Of a stretch of DNA of 64,000 nucleotides, positions 9,729 to 19,163 are shown in pieces. Below the pieces are notes generated by a model. The model made no database searches. It was not told where the DNA came from and saw only the letters and a list, made by a program, of their open reading frames with translations. The first letter of the stretch is position 1. Each line of letters opens with the position of its first letter. Source of the stretch: Bacillus aquiflavi (lineage in GTDB: Bacteria > Bacillota > Bacilli > Bacillales > Cytobacillaceae); the NCBI RefSeq assembly GCF_019915265.1, contig NZ_CP082780.1, positions 62,001 to 126,000 on the forward strand, read 5' to 3'. The translations under genes and the position numbers were made by a program.

Positions 9729-10987
9729 ATGTTGAATCAAATTCTGGAACGGCAGAACATGATACGAGCATTAAAGCGAGTAGAAGCGAATAGGGAAGCC
9801 ATGGAGTAGACATGATGCCCGTACAAACCTTACGTCAGCACATCCTCGAAAATTGGGCAACCATTAAATCGCAGATTCTAACGGGAACCTATGAACCGCA
9901 ACCAGTACGTCGAGTCGAAATCCCGAAACCAGACGGCGGTGTGCGCTTATTAGGCATCCCTACCGTGACAGACCGTTTAATTCAACAAGCCATATCGCAG
10001 ATATTATCGAAGGAATATGACAAAACATTTTCGGATAACAGTTATGGATTCCGACCAAATCGGAACGCCCACGACGCTGTCCGAAAAGCAAAAGGGTATA
10101 TAAAAGAGGGGTATCGCTGGGTAGTAGATATGGATTTAGAAAAATTCTTTGACAAAGTCAATCATGACCGACTAATGGCAACATTAGCGAAAAGAATTCA
10201 AGATAAACCACTCTTAAAACTGATCCGCAAATATCTTCAAGCTAGTGTCATGATAAACGGAGTCGTTTCGAGTACAGATAAAGGAACACCTCAAGGTGGA
10301 CCTTTAAGTCCACTTCTTTCAAACATCGTATTAGATGAGCTTGATAAAGAGTTAGAGAAACGTGGACATAAATTCGTTCGTTATGCAGATGACTGCAATA
10401 TTTATGTAAAAAGTGAACGTTCAGGAAAGCGAACAATGGCAAGTGTGCAGCGATTCATTGAAGGACAACTACGATTAAAAGTAAATGAAACAAAATCGTC
10501 AGTAGACCGACCATGGAAACGAAAGTTCCTGGGTTTTAGCTTTACATTTCATAAAGAACCTAAGGTTCGCATTGCGAAAACAAGTCTCCAACGAATGAAG
10601 AAGAAAATACGAGAAATTACCTCTAGAAAGATGCCATACTCTATGGAATACAGAATCAAGCAATTAAACCAATATTTAATTGGATGGTGTGGTTATTTTG
10701 CGCTAGCAGATACACCAAGTATCTTCAAGCTGTTAGATAGTTGGATTAAACGAAGATTGAGAATGTGTCTATGGAAGAATTGGAAGAAACCTCGGACAAG
10801 AATCAGAAACCTCACTCGCTTAAACATCCCATACGGAAAAGCATATGAGTGGGGGAATACCCGGAAAGGATACTGGCGCATTTCAAAAAGCCCCATATTA
10901 CACAGAACCCTTGACAATTCCTACTGGGAAAGCCAAGGGCTGAAAAGTCTGCAAATTCGTTACGAAACTTTGCGTTATTCATCTTAA
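9729..10987 (+). pseudogene. ltrA: Group II intron reverse transcriptase/maturase, frameshifted near its start
   Basis: The main frame (9812-10987) holds the RT domains: PKPDGGVRLLGIPTV, SYGFRPNRNAHDAV, VVDMDLEKFFDKVNHD, GTPQGGPLSPLLSNI, the catalytic YADD at 10382-10393, and a C-terminal maturase domain (LIGWCGYFALADTPS). The family N-terminus (LNQILERQNMIRALKRVEAN) is in another frame from ATG 9729. One base appears to be missing near 9800, where NRGSHGVDGM would be expected. Without a fix the protein lacks its first 25-30 residues. No endonuclease domain is seen, as usual for class C. Confidence 0.85.
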
Positions 10988-11062
10988 TTGAACCGCCGTA
11001 TACGGAACCGTATGTACGGTGGTGTGAGAGGTCGGGGGCTAATCACCCCCTCCTACTCGATT
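10988..11062 (+). ncRNA. Group II intron domains V and VI
   Basis: GAACCGCCGTATAC pairs with GTATGTACGGTGGT to form the domain V hairpin, followed by the J5/6 linker GTGAGAGGTCG. Domain VI is a G/C hairpin with an unpaired A (GGGGGCTAATCACCCCC). This is the catalytic and branch-point region of the intron RNA. Confidence 0.8.
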
Positions 11063-11183
11063 TAAGTGTACATGAAGGGTTCTTCACGACAAAAAGACTT
11101 CGTTTTTTTCTGCGTCATAAAACGCTAGTGTTTGCACGGAACTATTTGCATAAAACTAGATAAATTGCTGGAGGGCAAGCTAC

Positions 11184-11239
11184 GGGAGTGTGGTCACACT
11201 CCCCGAAAACAAGTTTTCGTCTTGTTAGGATTAAATCCT
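11184..11239 (+). other. Cluster of three perfect hairpins, candidate cis-acting site
   Basis: Three stems follow one another: GGGAGTGTG/CACACTCCC (11184-11203, 2-base loop), CGAAAAC/GTTTTCG (11204-11219) and AGGATT/AATCCT (11227-11239). No coding frame covers them, and a decayed ORF start follows at about 11311. Such clusters are found at origins of transfer or replication of mobile elements; that role is inferred only from structure and position. Confidence 0.4.
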
Positions 11240-11410
11240 AAACCTTTAGTGTCGCTATGCTCGATTTTGTCGCTTATCTCTCGGAAAAAATAAATAATTT
11301 AGGGGGTGTTTTTGTTGGTAAGACTTAAAACATTTTAAAGCTTTCTCCCCAACAAATAAAGAAAAAGAAATAAAGCTGATAACTATGGATATAAAACTGT
11401 TTAAGCTTTA

Positions 11411-11554
11411 TTGATTGATAGTGCTGAAATTGTTGATGATTATTCTCAAAATGATTTAGAAACTATTAAACGTAATCAAGAAAAGATACTTGAAAATATT
11501 AATAAAGAATACGATCAACTATTAAGTTGTGTTTTGCAAGTAAAAAGTTTATAA
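11411..11554 (+). other. Short ORF, probable gene remnant
   Basis: A 48-codon frame rich in acidic and helical residues (DSAEIVDDYSQNDLETIKR, then KILENINKEYDQLL) with no ribosome-binding site and a stop just upstream. The sequence before it (11311-11410) also looks like a decayed coding region. I do not recognise a family. It ends 26 bp before the IS21-type element. Confidence 0.25.
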
Positions 11555-11602
11555 AAATGCAACGAAAAGTTTAGAACTTTGCCAGCCCTTATTTTCTTTG
11601 TA

Positions 11603-12325
11603 TTAACGATTCGATAAAGCATGTTTTACGCGATAACTATCACCTGTAAAACTTAAAATATGAGCGTGATGAATCACTCGATCGACCAAGGCAGCTGTTA
11701 AGCGTGCGTCAACGAATACTTTATTCCACTGACTAAACTCCAAATTTGACGTAATCACAAGGCTCTTTTGTTCATACCAATCGGAAATCATTTGAAATAA
11801 TAATTCCGCTCCGTCCTTGCTAAAAGGCGCGTATCCCATTTCATCTAGAATGATCATATCGACTTTAGTAAACTTGTTACGAAAAAGTTGAAATCGACCT
11901 TCGGCCCATGATTTTTCCAATAGCTCTATTAAATCGGCGACTCGGTAGAAACGGACTTCATATCCACTTCTACAAGCTTTTCGACCTAATGCAGTGGCTA
12001 AATGTGATTTTCCTGTTCCGGGGGCTCCAGTTAAAATTACGTTTTCTTTTTTTTTAATAAAAGAAAGGGATTCAAGACTTTCTCTATTAATGTTTGGCGG
12101 AAAGTGAATGTGCTCACCCCATTGGTACTCGTTAAACTCTTTTTCATTCATAAATTTTGCTTTTTTGATTAAACGTTCACCTTCTGCTAGTTCTCTTAAA
12201 TCGATCTCCTGCTGTAATAATTCCATTAGATACTGTTTTGGACTCTCGAAGGGTATCTTCTGATACAGGTCGGAAACGTATGCTAAACGAAGCATCTTAC
12301 ACCTTTCTTTAATCAAGTCAGACAT
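11603..12325 (-). CDS. istB: IS21 helper ATPase IstB
   Basis: A 240-residue AAA+ protein with Walker A LTGAPGTGKSHLA, Walker B MIILDEMGYAPF and the sensor ITSNLEFSQW. IstB helps IstA choose and bend target DNA during transposition. Its ATG overlaps the end of istA by 8 bp (ATGTCTGA), the usual translational coupling. The frame is intact and of normal length for the family. Confidence 0.92.
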   Translation of the reverse strand: MSDLIKERCKMLRLAYVSDLYQKIPFESPKQYLMELLQQEIDLRELAEGERLIKKAKFMNEKEFNEYQWGEHIHFPPNINRESLESLSFIKKKENVILTGAPGTGKSHLATALGRKACRSGYEVRFYRVADLIELLEKSWAEGRFQLFRNKFTKVDMIILDEMGYAPFSKDGAELLFQMISDWYEQKSLVITSNLEFSQWNKVFVDARLTAALVDRVIHHAHILSFTGDSYRVKHALSNR

Positions 12326-13781
12326 GCTTCACAGCCTTCTTTGCAGGAGAATCATTCATGGGTTGGAGGGAATCATAGATATTCCAGTCCACATCATAAG
12401 GGTGGTTCGTAGAATCACCGTAAACTTCTTCTGGTAATAATTCATAGAATCGTTCATCTATTTCTTGCATGTCATGATTTAGAATTAGACTTAATAACCA
12501 CTCAACACGCTCTTTTCTTAGTGTTATTGATTCGATATTTAAGTAATGTGCAATTCTTCCAGGCAAATAAGGAAAATACCGAGAATATACAATGGATCGT
12601 GGCTTCCAGCTCCAATTTTTTAATATAGATTGCCATGGGATTTCTCTCGTTTGATTCATATACGGTCGGGGTCCTTTAGAGAGGAGCTCACCATTTGTAG
12701 AAACAACTTTGTAGTGATCCCAATACAAAATCAAATATAAACTGCTATAGTGGTAACTTCTAGGCACATGAATCAATGCTCCATCAATACGGACTTCACC
12801 ATATTTGTTAGCTGTTACCATTGATTGTTTAAATACTGGATAATCTACTTCAGGTAAAGCTAATCCAAATTTCCCTTCTTCCTCCAATAAATCTGCGATA
12901 ACGAGCTTCTTCTTGTAATGAAGGCGTTGATGGTCTTGTTTAGAATGTTCAAATAACAACTCGCGCAAGTGAATTAAATCTTTAATGACGGGGGATGGAG
13001 TGAAAAAGTTATAACGAACATATCCAACCTTGTTTTCTACGTGTCCTTTTTCATTTCCTTTTCTCGGATTACAGGCTTGTGCTTCAAATCCGTAATAACT
13101 CGCAAAACGTTGAAATGCCTCAGTGAAAATAGTTTCTTGATTCCGGCTTCTTGCTTTAACAACCGCTGCCGAAAGATTATCCAAACGAAGCTTTCTTGGT
13201 ACAAAACCTGCTTCATCAAAAAGTACTTTAAGACCTCCAAAAAAAACATTCCTGGTTTTCTGCCCTTAAAGGAACTGCAAACCCCCCGTTACTATACGGG
13301 AAACTCATCACTAAACAATGTATGTCTTTCACTTTGCCATCTTCGATTGCCTCTGTAATTCCAAAGTCTACTTGAGCTTCAGCGGGTGGAGAGTCAGTCT
13401 TTCGTATTCTACTTTCCATTCATCCGCTTCATCCAACATTTTTTTTTCTTTCCATTCTTCTTTGATAAAGTTACAAACGGTTCGATAAGAACCGGGAAAA
13501 TCTAACTTCTGTAATTGCTTAAACAGAATCGTGTTATTCCTTCTTAGTTTCTTTTTAAGTGCATAATCCTCAACTAGCCAATCAATGACAATTTCTCCCC
13601 ACTTTTCCTCATACATCATCCCCTTTTTTACAACTACGTTTTCTTCAGGTAACTGATCTTCATCTGCATACTTTTTGACAGTTGTCCAACTAAAACCAGT
13701 GCGTTTTGAGATTTCGTTGATTGACAAGGATTTTATATTCCTTAATTTTTTGATATGATTAATTTCAGGCATTGCTAGCAT
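12318..13781 (-). pseudogene. istA: IS21 transposase IstA, two frameshifts
   Basis: Three frames together make one IstA. The N-terminal part (13781 to about 13370) has an HTH (SINEISKRTGFSWTTVKKY). The middle part (about 13419 to 13228) has AQVDFG, the first DDE aspartate. The last part (about 13250 to 12318) has RLDNLSAAV, the second aspartate, and GHVENKVGYV, the glutamate. The shifts lie near 13370-13419 and 13185-13250. All catalytic residues are readable, so the breaks are recent or artefactual. Confidence 0.85.
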
Positions 13782-13848
13782 CCTTTCATCCCCCCACCTT
13801 TAATTGATTAGACACCAATAACGGTAGGGTATATTGAGAGGGCTGGCA

Positions 13849-14295
13849 AGCCTTTTTTATATGTGCAACCTTCTAACATTTTGGTTGCAATACTCTTAAC
13901 TTTTATTTTGCATTAAACATAAGTTTAAGAAAGAAGTATTCCAGCAGTAATATGACATTAAAAGATAAGAATAAATTAAATAAATGAGTTAGCTAAAAAT
14001 GAAACTGAAATACCTAGAGAGAGGACATAATTTATATATGTGAAGCAATCAAAAATTCACCTAAACAAGAGGATACTTACATAATTCTAGTAACAAACTA
14101 TTTTATTGAGTTAGTCATTAACTTGTTACATAATGAATAGCTTGATATGATTATTGTAAAGAAATTGTAATATAACAATAAACGATTAAAGAAAATCACG
14201 ATAGAATTTGTAGAAGAAAATTAAATTAGATAACTAATAAGTACATAGTTTTATAGATTAACTAGAAATACTATTTTAAAAAGGAGGTAAAAGAA
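13849..14295 (+). other. AT-rich intergenic region before the defence operon
   Basis: About 450 bp with no credible coding frame. The promoter of the three-gene operon should lie here; candidate elements such as TTGATA near 14143 have no well-placed -10. The ribosome-binding site AAGGAGGT at 14281-14288 is strong. An inverted pair GGTTGCAA / TTGCAACC-like near 13865-13895 is weak. No regulator gene is present. Confidence 0.5.
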
Positions 14296-15699
14296 ATGAC
14301 CATGCTCGAGGTAATGGCTCCATATACTACTGATGCCAGTCCTAGTTGGAACGGTTATAATCATCAAGGTAAAGTAGCGATTTATGTAGCTTTAAAGTTG
14401 ATGGAGGAAATCCCTGAAGGAGATATAGAAAAATTTGAGATAGAATTAGAATGGCTTGAAGATTTTTCTATTAAAAAAGAGGGAAGATATATTTCTATAC
14501 ACCAAGTAAAAACAATGTCAGACACAGCTACATCATCATACAAAGAAGCAACTTGGTTATTATTAGCAAAATTGTTAGAAATAAAAGAGCTCGAAAATGC
14601 TTATTTACATGTCACGCAAAAATTAACAAACTTTGAAAAACTCGAGGAAAAATTACTAACGTATACAATGAATGAAAAGGAGACAGGTAAAGCTAAACCA
14701 AAAGGTAAAAAATATGCTAGTCCAATAGAATGTCGTGATAAAGTTATTGGGTCCGGAAAGTATCATGATTTGTTTGAAAAATTTGATTTATATGAGTACG
14801 AAAATGGTAATTATTTTTGTTCACTTGAAGAGATAGAAGAACTTATTAAAGCTAGATTAAAACAAATTATTGGAACTGCAGCTACAGAGACAAGAGTGGA
14901 TAGAGCGTATCACTTTTTATTAGGTTTAATAGATAAGAATATTCGAGAGAGACAAATTGATATTCAATCGGGAAATAAAGTGGAAAAAGTATCAATTAAT
15001 TTTATAGAAATTCAAAAAGTAGTGCAACATAATTTTGAATCAGTTAGTAATGAATATGTAGCGTTTTTTTTAAAGAATGAATTTAATAGTATTTCTCAAA
15101 GTTATTTAGATGATTTACAAGAAGAATATCAAATGGAAACAATATCGTCTGAAGAAATACTTCTAGTAAATAAAATAATTAAACAGATTTATGAACTGGG
15201 TGATGAGCAGTTCTTAGAGTTTTGTTTAAAAATTACACCAAACAATGAAGTTAATAAAGATCATCCTGACCATATTGTAAAAATGATACAGCAATGTTTA
15301 AACCGAACAGGATTAAATGATGGTTTCTTCGAAATAACAAAACAAGTAAAAAAGGAATTGGAAGAAAATATGTGGGTCTACAATCAAAAAAATCAGGAAG
15401 GAATAAATGTTACATACTTACCATCAACAATAATTGATAAAAATCATCCAGTTCGAAATCAAAAATTGGCTAAAGCTATCTTAAATAATGCAAATCCAGA
15501 ATTATTAAATGAAGTAGATAAGATTATTACAACTTCTATCAATATGGATACGTTAGAGGATACTAAATTTCATTCAAATGTCCCCGAGCCAGAAGATTTA
15601 GAGATGCAAAGATCAAACGATTACCATGATAGGATCACCAAAATTAAAAATATTAGCCTAATAGATTTAAATAACGCTAAGGGAGAAATAATCAATTGA
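14296..15699 (+). CDS. ABC-3C system effector with N-terminal nuclease-like domain
   Basis: A 467-residue protein whose first 110 residues look like a PD-(D/E)xK nuclease of the DUF4297/Cap4 type: an early NHQG (Gln24), acidic residues in ELEWLEDF (about 50-57) and the strand IHQVKT (70-73) with its lysine. The remaining 350 residues are helical and charged, as expected for the C-terminal ABC-3C domain that docks the effector on the ATPase. The start follows AAGGAGGT by 7 bp. The stop overlaps the next TTG start, so the three genes are coupled. In known ABC-3C systems this component carries the toxic activity. DNA cleavage on infection or plasmid entry is inferred. Confidence 0.75.
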   Translation: MTMLEVMAPYTTDASPSWNGYNHQGKVAIYVALKLMEEIPEGDIEKFEIELEWLEDFSIKKEGRYISIHQVKTMSDTATSSYKEATWLLLAKLLEIKELENAYLHVTQKLTNFEKLEEKLLTYTMNEKETGKAKPKGKKYASPIECRDKVIGSGKYHDLFEKFDLYEYENGNYFCSLEEIEELIKARLKQIIGTAATETRVDRAYHFLLGLIDKNIRERQIDIQSGNKVEKVSINFIEIQKVVQHNFESVSNEYVAFFLKNEFNSISQSYLDDLQEEYQMETISSEEILLVNKIIKQIYELGDEQFLEFCLKITPNNEVNKDHPDHIVKMIQQCLNRTGLNDGFFEITKQVKKELEENMWVYNQKNQEGINVTYLPSTIIDKNHPVRNQKLAKAILNNANPELLNEVDKIITTSINMDTLEDTKFHSNVPEPEDLEMQRSNDYHDRITKIKNISLIDLNNAKGEIIN

Positions 15700-16400
15700 A
15701 TAAGATAATAAGACAAATATTTTATGATAATGGTTTTAGTAATATTGAATTAGAAACTCCCTTCGAAGGGAACCTTGTTGATTTTTGGGTGAATAACAGT
15801 AAGTATGCTGTAAATTATTATTTAGTATTGTATGTGGATGATATAAAGGAAGATTTTTTATCTAATGAAGTGCCGACATATTTTAATTCTATAAAGAAAT
15901 TAGAAAATGGATACGATGAAAAAATGGATAAAAATCTATCGATGATTGTTTGTGTGAATACGACCACTAGTAAAACAAAAAATATAACTGATAAAATATT
16001 TGAAATTGAAGAGGATCCTTATTACTTTAAAAAATATGTAATTACTTATAATATGGATAGCTATAAACAATTAGAAAAGTTATTCGGAGGAAAGGACGAA
16101 AGTTCCAATAGCATATTAAATAGAACTATTAATGATACTAATAAGTTTTTAGCTTTTAAAAAGAATGAAGAAAATGACACTACCATTTTATATGAAATAT
16201 GCACAAAGTTAATGATTAAAATACCTTTTTTAAGGCTTGAAAAGAGACTAGAAAAAATGGAAGATCTAAGTGCAGTAATAAATGAAGAATTGCAACAAAA
16301 AGAACTATTTACATTTAAAGATACCCTACTTAACCTTGATGAAAATAATGAGAAAATATCAGACAATATTCTTACTTTAATAGAGGAAGGTATTGAGTGA
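15696..16400 (+). CDS. ABC-3C middle component
   Basis: A 234-residue protein starting with TTG that overlaps the effector stop (TTGA at 15696-15699). It opens NKIIRQIFYDNGF, has a central strand YYLVLYVDD and a helical, acidic C-terminus (KLMIKIPFLRLEKRLEKME). No catalytic motif is visible. Its size and place between effector and ATPase match the middle component that defines ABC three-component systems. A role in linking or gating the other two is inferred from the family description. Confidence 0.7.
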   Translation: MNKIIRQIFYDNGFSNIELETPFEGNLVDFWVNNSKYAVNYYLVLYVDDIKEDFLSNEVPTYFNSIKKLENGYDEKMDKNLSMIVCVNTTTSKTKNITDKIFEIEEDPYYFKKYVITYNMDSYKQLEKLFGGKDESSNSILNRTINDTNKFLAFKKNEENDTTILYEICTKLMIKIPFLRLEKRLEKMEDLSAVINEELQQKELFTFKDTLLNLDENNEKISDNILTLIEEGIE

Positions 16401-18781
16401 TGAATAGATATAAAATTAGTAGAATTTATTTGAAAAATTTTAAGCATATTGAAGAGCTGTTATTGGATTTTTCAAGAAAAGACTTGATTGTATTAGATGG
16501 GCCTAATGGATTTGGTAAAACTACTATTTTCGATGCTATAGAATTAATATTAACAGGAGTAATAAGTCGAATAAAGAACACAGTTGATGGGCGGTATGGA
16601 TACCGTGAGGTTCTATTTTCGAATAATCATGATGTAGACACTGAAATCAAAGTCGAATTTTCAGGTGAGATTGAGAACTTGATTATTGGCAAAAGAATTA
16701 ATTCTAAAAATAGCTTTAAAGCTGTAGATAAAAAGCCTGATAACTGGGATATTTTTGAAACATATCTATTATCCGACTTTAATATACCTATTGAAGAAGG
16801 AAAAATTATTACCCAAGAAGAAATTGGAAGCATTCTATCGATAGACAACTTAAAAAGATATTTTAGTCTATTTTATTATGTGCAACAAGAAGAAAACACT
16901 TTATTTTTAAAGCAGGATGCTAAAGATAGAATGGATGATATTTCGCAATTATTTGATACATATAAAGAGGAAAAAGAGTTAGAAAAGTTAGAGAAATTGA
17001 AGTACAAAATAACCAGTGAATTAAGAGAAATAGATGGACCAAAAGGATTATTAGCTGATAGAAAAAAAACCATAGAATTATTGAGAAATGGGTTAAAAGA
17101 GATAAGATCTGAAAACATAAAAGAAGTAGAGTTTTTTTCACTTTTGGAAGAAAAGGAAAATATTAAAGAGTGGGATAAAGAGTTAACGATAGTAAATAAA
17201 GAAAGTAGAGATAAGTTCTTACAGGAACTAAGAGAAATATATATTCTTGTTAAAGATCGAGAAAAATTTAGGGATACTGAATTTAATAATTATATTTATA
17301 AAGTTATAGAAAATAAAACACTTCTTAAACAAACTATCCTTACATATAATCAACTTGAAAATTACCAAAGAATAAAAAAATTAAGAGATAATGAAGTGTC
17401 ATTAAAAAGAATAAAAAATAAACTTAGTAAAGAGAATTTGAAGGATAACTTAAATATTACTTATTTCAAGGAATTAAACAACATATTAGACACTTCGATA
17501 AATACTGATGACATTCTAAATGAAATAGACAGTCTGAAAGTTTATAAATCAAGAATGAGTGAGGTTTCTGAGTTAATTCATCAGTTGAATCTTACGAGGG
17601 AATCATTATTAGTTCAGTTTAATAAAATTAAAGAGGAATTCGAAAATACAGAATGCCCTTTGTGTGGAAGCCAATTTAAATCGTATGAACAATTGATTGC
17701 TTCAATTGATGAGAAGAAAACACGGTTTTTAGAAATGTTAGATGAATATACAAAAAAATATGATGAATTTTATAATGAGTTTTTCTTTAAATATGTTAAT
17801 AATACTTTGTTATTAATAGAAGGATACTTATCGACAGAAGATAATATTGTGGATGAAGGCTTTTATAAAGAATTGGTTAGTGCTATACCTAATAAATCCT
17901 CTATAAATCAATTTGTTCAATGGTGTAAAAATAACAATTTGGATATTAATATATTTTTAAACAATGGATTCAAAAAGCAAGATGATGATTTAGAAACAAG
18001 GTTATCGCGACTTATCGAATACTTATTACAACAGATAAAACCTGTGGTAGATAGTTATTCTAACCATAAAAACAATGTGAAAATATTGAGTTCAGTTTTC
18101 AAGAATGATCTTAAGAAAGTTTTTAAAATCGTCTTGGAGGATATAATTAAAAAAGTTCAATATATAGAGTATCAATATTATTATAATAGTACTGAAAGTA
18201 TAAATAATCTACAGAAAGAAATTGATTATTTATCTGTGAAATTGAGTAAGTTAATATTAGCTCAGCAAAAATTCGAAGCAATTATAGATATATATAAAGA
18301 AAGAATACTTGATCATTGGAAAAACATCATTAGAGATATTGAAATACCATTTTATATTTACAGTGGTAAGATTATACAAAACTATCAAAAAGGCTGTGGC
18401 TTATTCATAAGCGAAAGTGACAATTTTGGCCAAAAAAGTATCAGATTTGTTTCCGATATGAAATTTGATCATGATGCTATTAACTATCTATCTTCGGGAC
18501 AGTTATCTGGTTTAGCAATTGCACTTACATTAGCTTTAAACAAAGTATATGGAGAGAAGTCTATCGATTTAATTATGATAGATGATCCAGTTCAAACAAT
18601 GGATGAAATTAACATTGCTTCATTGACTGAGATACTTAGAAATGAATTTAAGGAAAAACAGATAATAATGTCTACTCATGAAGAAGAAGTATCTAGGTAT
18701 ATACGTTATAAATTTGCAAAATATAATTTAAATACCAAAAGAATAAATATTAAAAACGAAATTTATTCCAATAGTATTTAA
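16397..18781 (+). CDS. ABC-3C ATPase, Rad50/SMC-like
   Basis: A 794-residue SMC-like ABC ATPase. The N-terminal half has Walker A GPNGFGKTT (about residues 35-43). A long coiled coil follows and carries CPLCG near residue 418, like the zinc hook of Rad50. The C-terminal half has the signature LSSGQLSG (about 697), Walker B LIMIDDPVQTMD (about 725) and the H-loop STHEE (about 757). It starts with GTG at 16397 or ATG at 16400, overlapping the previous stop. The ATPase probably senses foreign DNA or a replication state and triggers the nuclease-like effector; this is inferred from family and operon. All motifs are intact. Confidence 0.85.
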   Translation: MMNRYKISRIYLKNFKHIEELLLDFSRKDLIVLDGPNGFGKTTIFDAIELILTGVISRIKNTVDGRYGYREVLFSNNHDVDTEIKVEFSGEIENLIIGKRINSKNSFKAVDKKPDNWDIFETYLLSDFNIPIEEGKIITQEEIGSILSIDNLKRYFSLFYYVQQEENTLFLKQDAKDRMDDISQLFDTYKEEKELEKLEKLKYKITSELREIDGPKGLLADRKKTIELLRNGLKEIRSENIKEVEFFSLLEEKENIKEWDKELTIVNKESRDKFLQELREIYILVKDREKFRDTEFNNYIYKVIENKTLLKQTILTYNQLENYQRIKKLRDNEVSLKRIKNKLSKENLKDNLNITYFKELNNILDTSINTDDILNEIDSLKVYKSRMSEVSELIHQLNLTRESLLVQFNKIKEEFENTECPLCGSQFKSYEQLIASIDEKKTRFLEMLDEYTKKYDEFYNEFFFKYVNNTLLLIEGYLSTEDNIVDEGFYKELVSAIPNKSSINQFVQWCKNNNLDINIFLNNGFKKQDDDLETRLSRLIEYLLQQIKPVVDSYSNHKNNVKILSSVFKNDLKKVFKIVLEDIIKKVQYIEYQYYYNSTESINNLQKEIDYLSVKLSKLILAQQKFEAIIDIYKERILDHWKNIIRDIEIPFYIYSGKIIQNYQKGCGLFISESDNFGQKSIRFVSDMKFDHDAINYLSSGQLSGLAIALTLALNKVYGEKSIDLIMIDDPVQTMDEINIASLTEILRNEFKEKQIIMSTHEEEVSRYIRYKFAKYNLNTKRINIKNEIYSNSI

Positions 18782-18935
18782 AGTGAAAAGGTTCCAGTCA
18801 ATGGCTTGAAATGATTTTACAATTTTTACACATAGCAATTAAAACCATAGATATATTAAAGGTTCAAGTGTTGTGTCGACTAAGACCAGCAGTATTAGTT
18901 TGTGTCTATAAAAAATGTAGACCTAATAATATGTA

Positions 18936-18955
18936 ATGCTAACTTTTTGCTAACT
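18936..18955. repeat. Arm-type repeat of the island, right copy
   Basis: Identical 20 bases to 3966-3985 (21 with the preceding A). It lies 103 bp before the right attachment core, outside the last island gene. Same orientation as the left copy. Confidence 0.7.
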
Positions 18956-19057
18956 ACTTTTTAATTTCCATTGAATGTTATGGAATATTAAGATAGAAAA
19001 ATGCTTGTAATATCGTACTTTTGCTGTGGTATGTTTATATAAAATATCCCCTCAAAG

Positions 19058-19076
19058 ATGGGCGGTATGATGTAAT
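19058..19076. other. Island attachment core, right (attR)
   Basis: ATGGGCGGTATGATGTAAT differs from the groEL end at 3895-3913 by one base. It is not part of any ORF here, so it is a duplicated gene end, as integration would produce. A strong terminator follows 43 bp later. The sequence between 3914 and this core is therefore the integrated island, about 15.2 kb. Confidence 0.75.
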
Positions 19077-19118
19077 TTAGCCGCTATACTATCTTGTTAA
19101 ATAAATCAAAATAATGAG

Positions 19119-19163
19119 AGGGCCTCTCTTGAGCCGCTTGCGGCTTCGGAGAGGCCCTTTTTC
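19119..19163 (+). terminator. Strong Rho-independent terminator, probably the displaced groEL terminator
   Basis: AGGGCCTCTC (19119-19128) pairs with GAGAGGCCCT (19149-19158), with an inner AGCCGC/GCGGCT stem, followed by a T-run. It is far more GC-rich than its surroundings. It lies just after the groEL-end-like core, where the groESL terminator would be without the island. Confidence 0.85.

Larger units (their letters stand above)
9168..11062 (+). mobile_element. Group IIC intron, Oceanobacillus iheyensis type
   Basis: The 5' end GTGCGCCCGGCATG, the segments GGGTGTCCGTGG and GACATGGAATCTGAAGGAAG, and TACCCGGGGAGGTCTG match what I recall of the structurally characterised O. iheyensis group IIC intron. 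Domain V and VI follow the reverse transcriptase gene at 10988-11062 and end CTCCTACTCGAT. The intron lies immediately after a palindrome with a T-run, the terminator-like target preferred by group IIC introns. It splices and moves as an RNA with its reverse transcriptase. The ends are given to within a few bases. Confidence 0.9.
11580..13848 (-). mobile_element. IS21-family insertion sequence
   Basis: Two overlapping genes, istA and istB, lie between the inverted ends TGCCAGCCCT (11580-11589) and AGGGCTGGCA (13839-13848). Ends starting with TG and closing with CA, and a length of 2.27 kb, fit IS21. No clear target duplication was seen. The transposase gene is broken, so the element is probably inactive in this copy. 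Confidence 0.85.
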
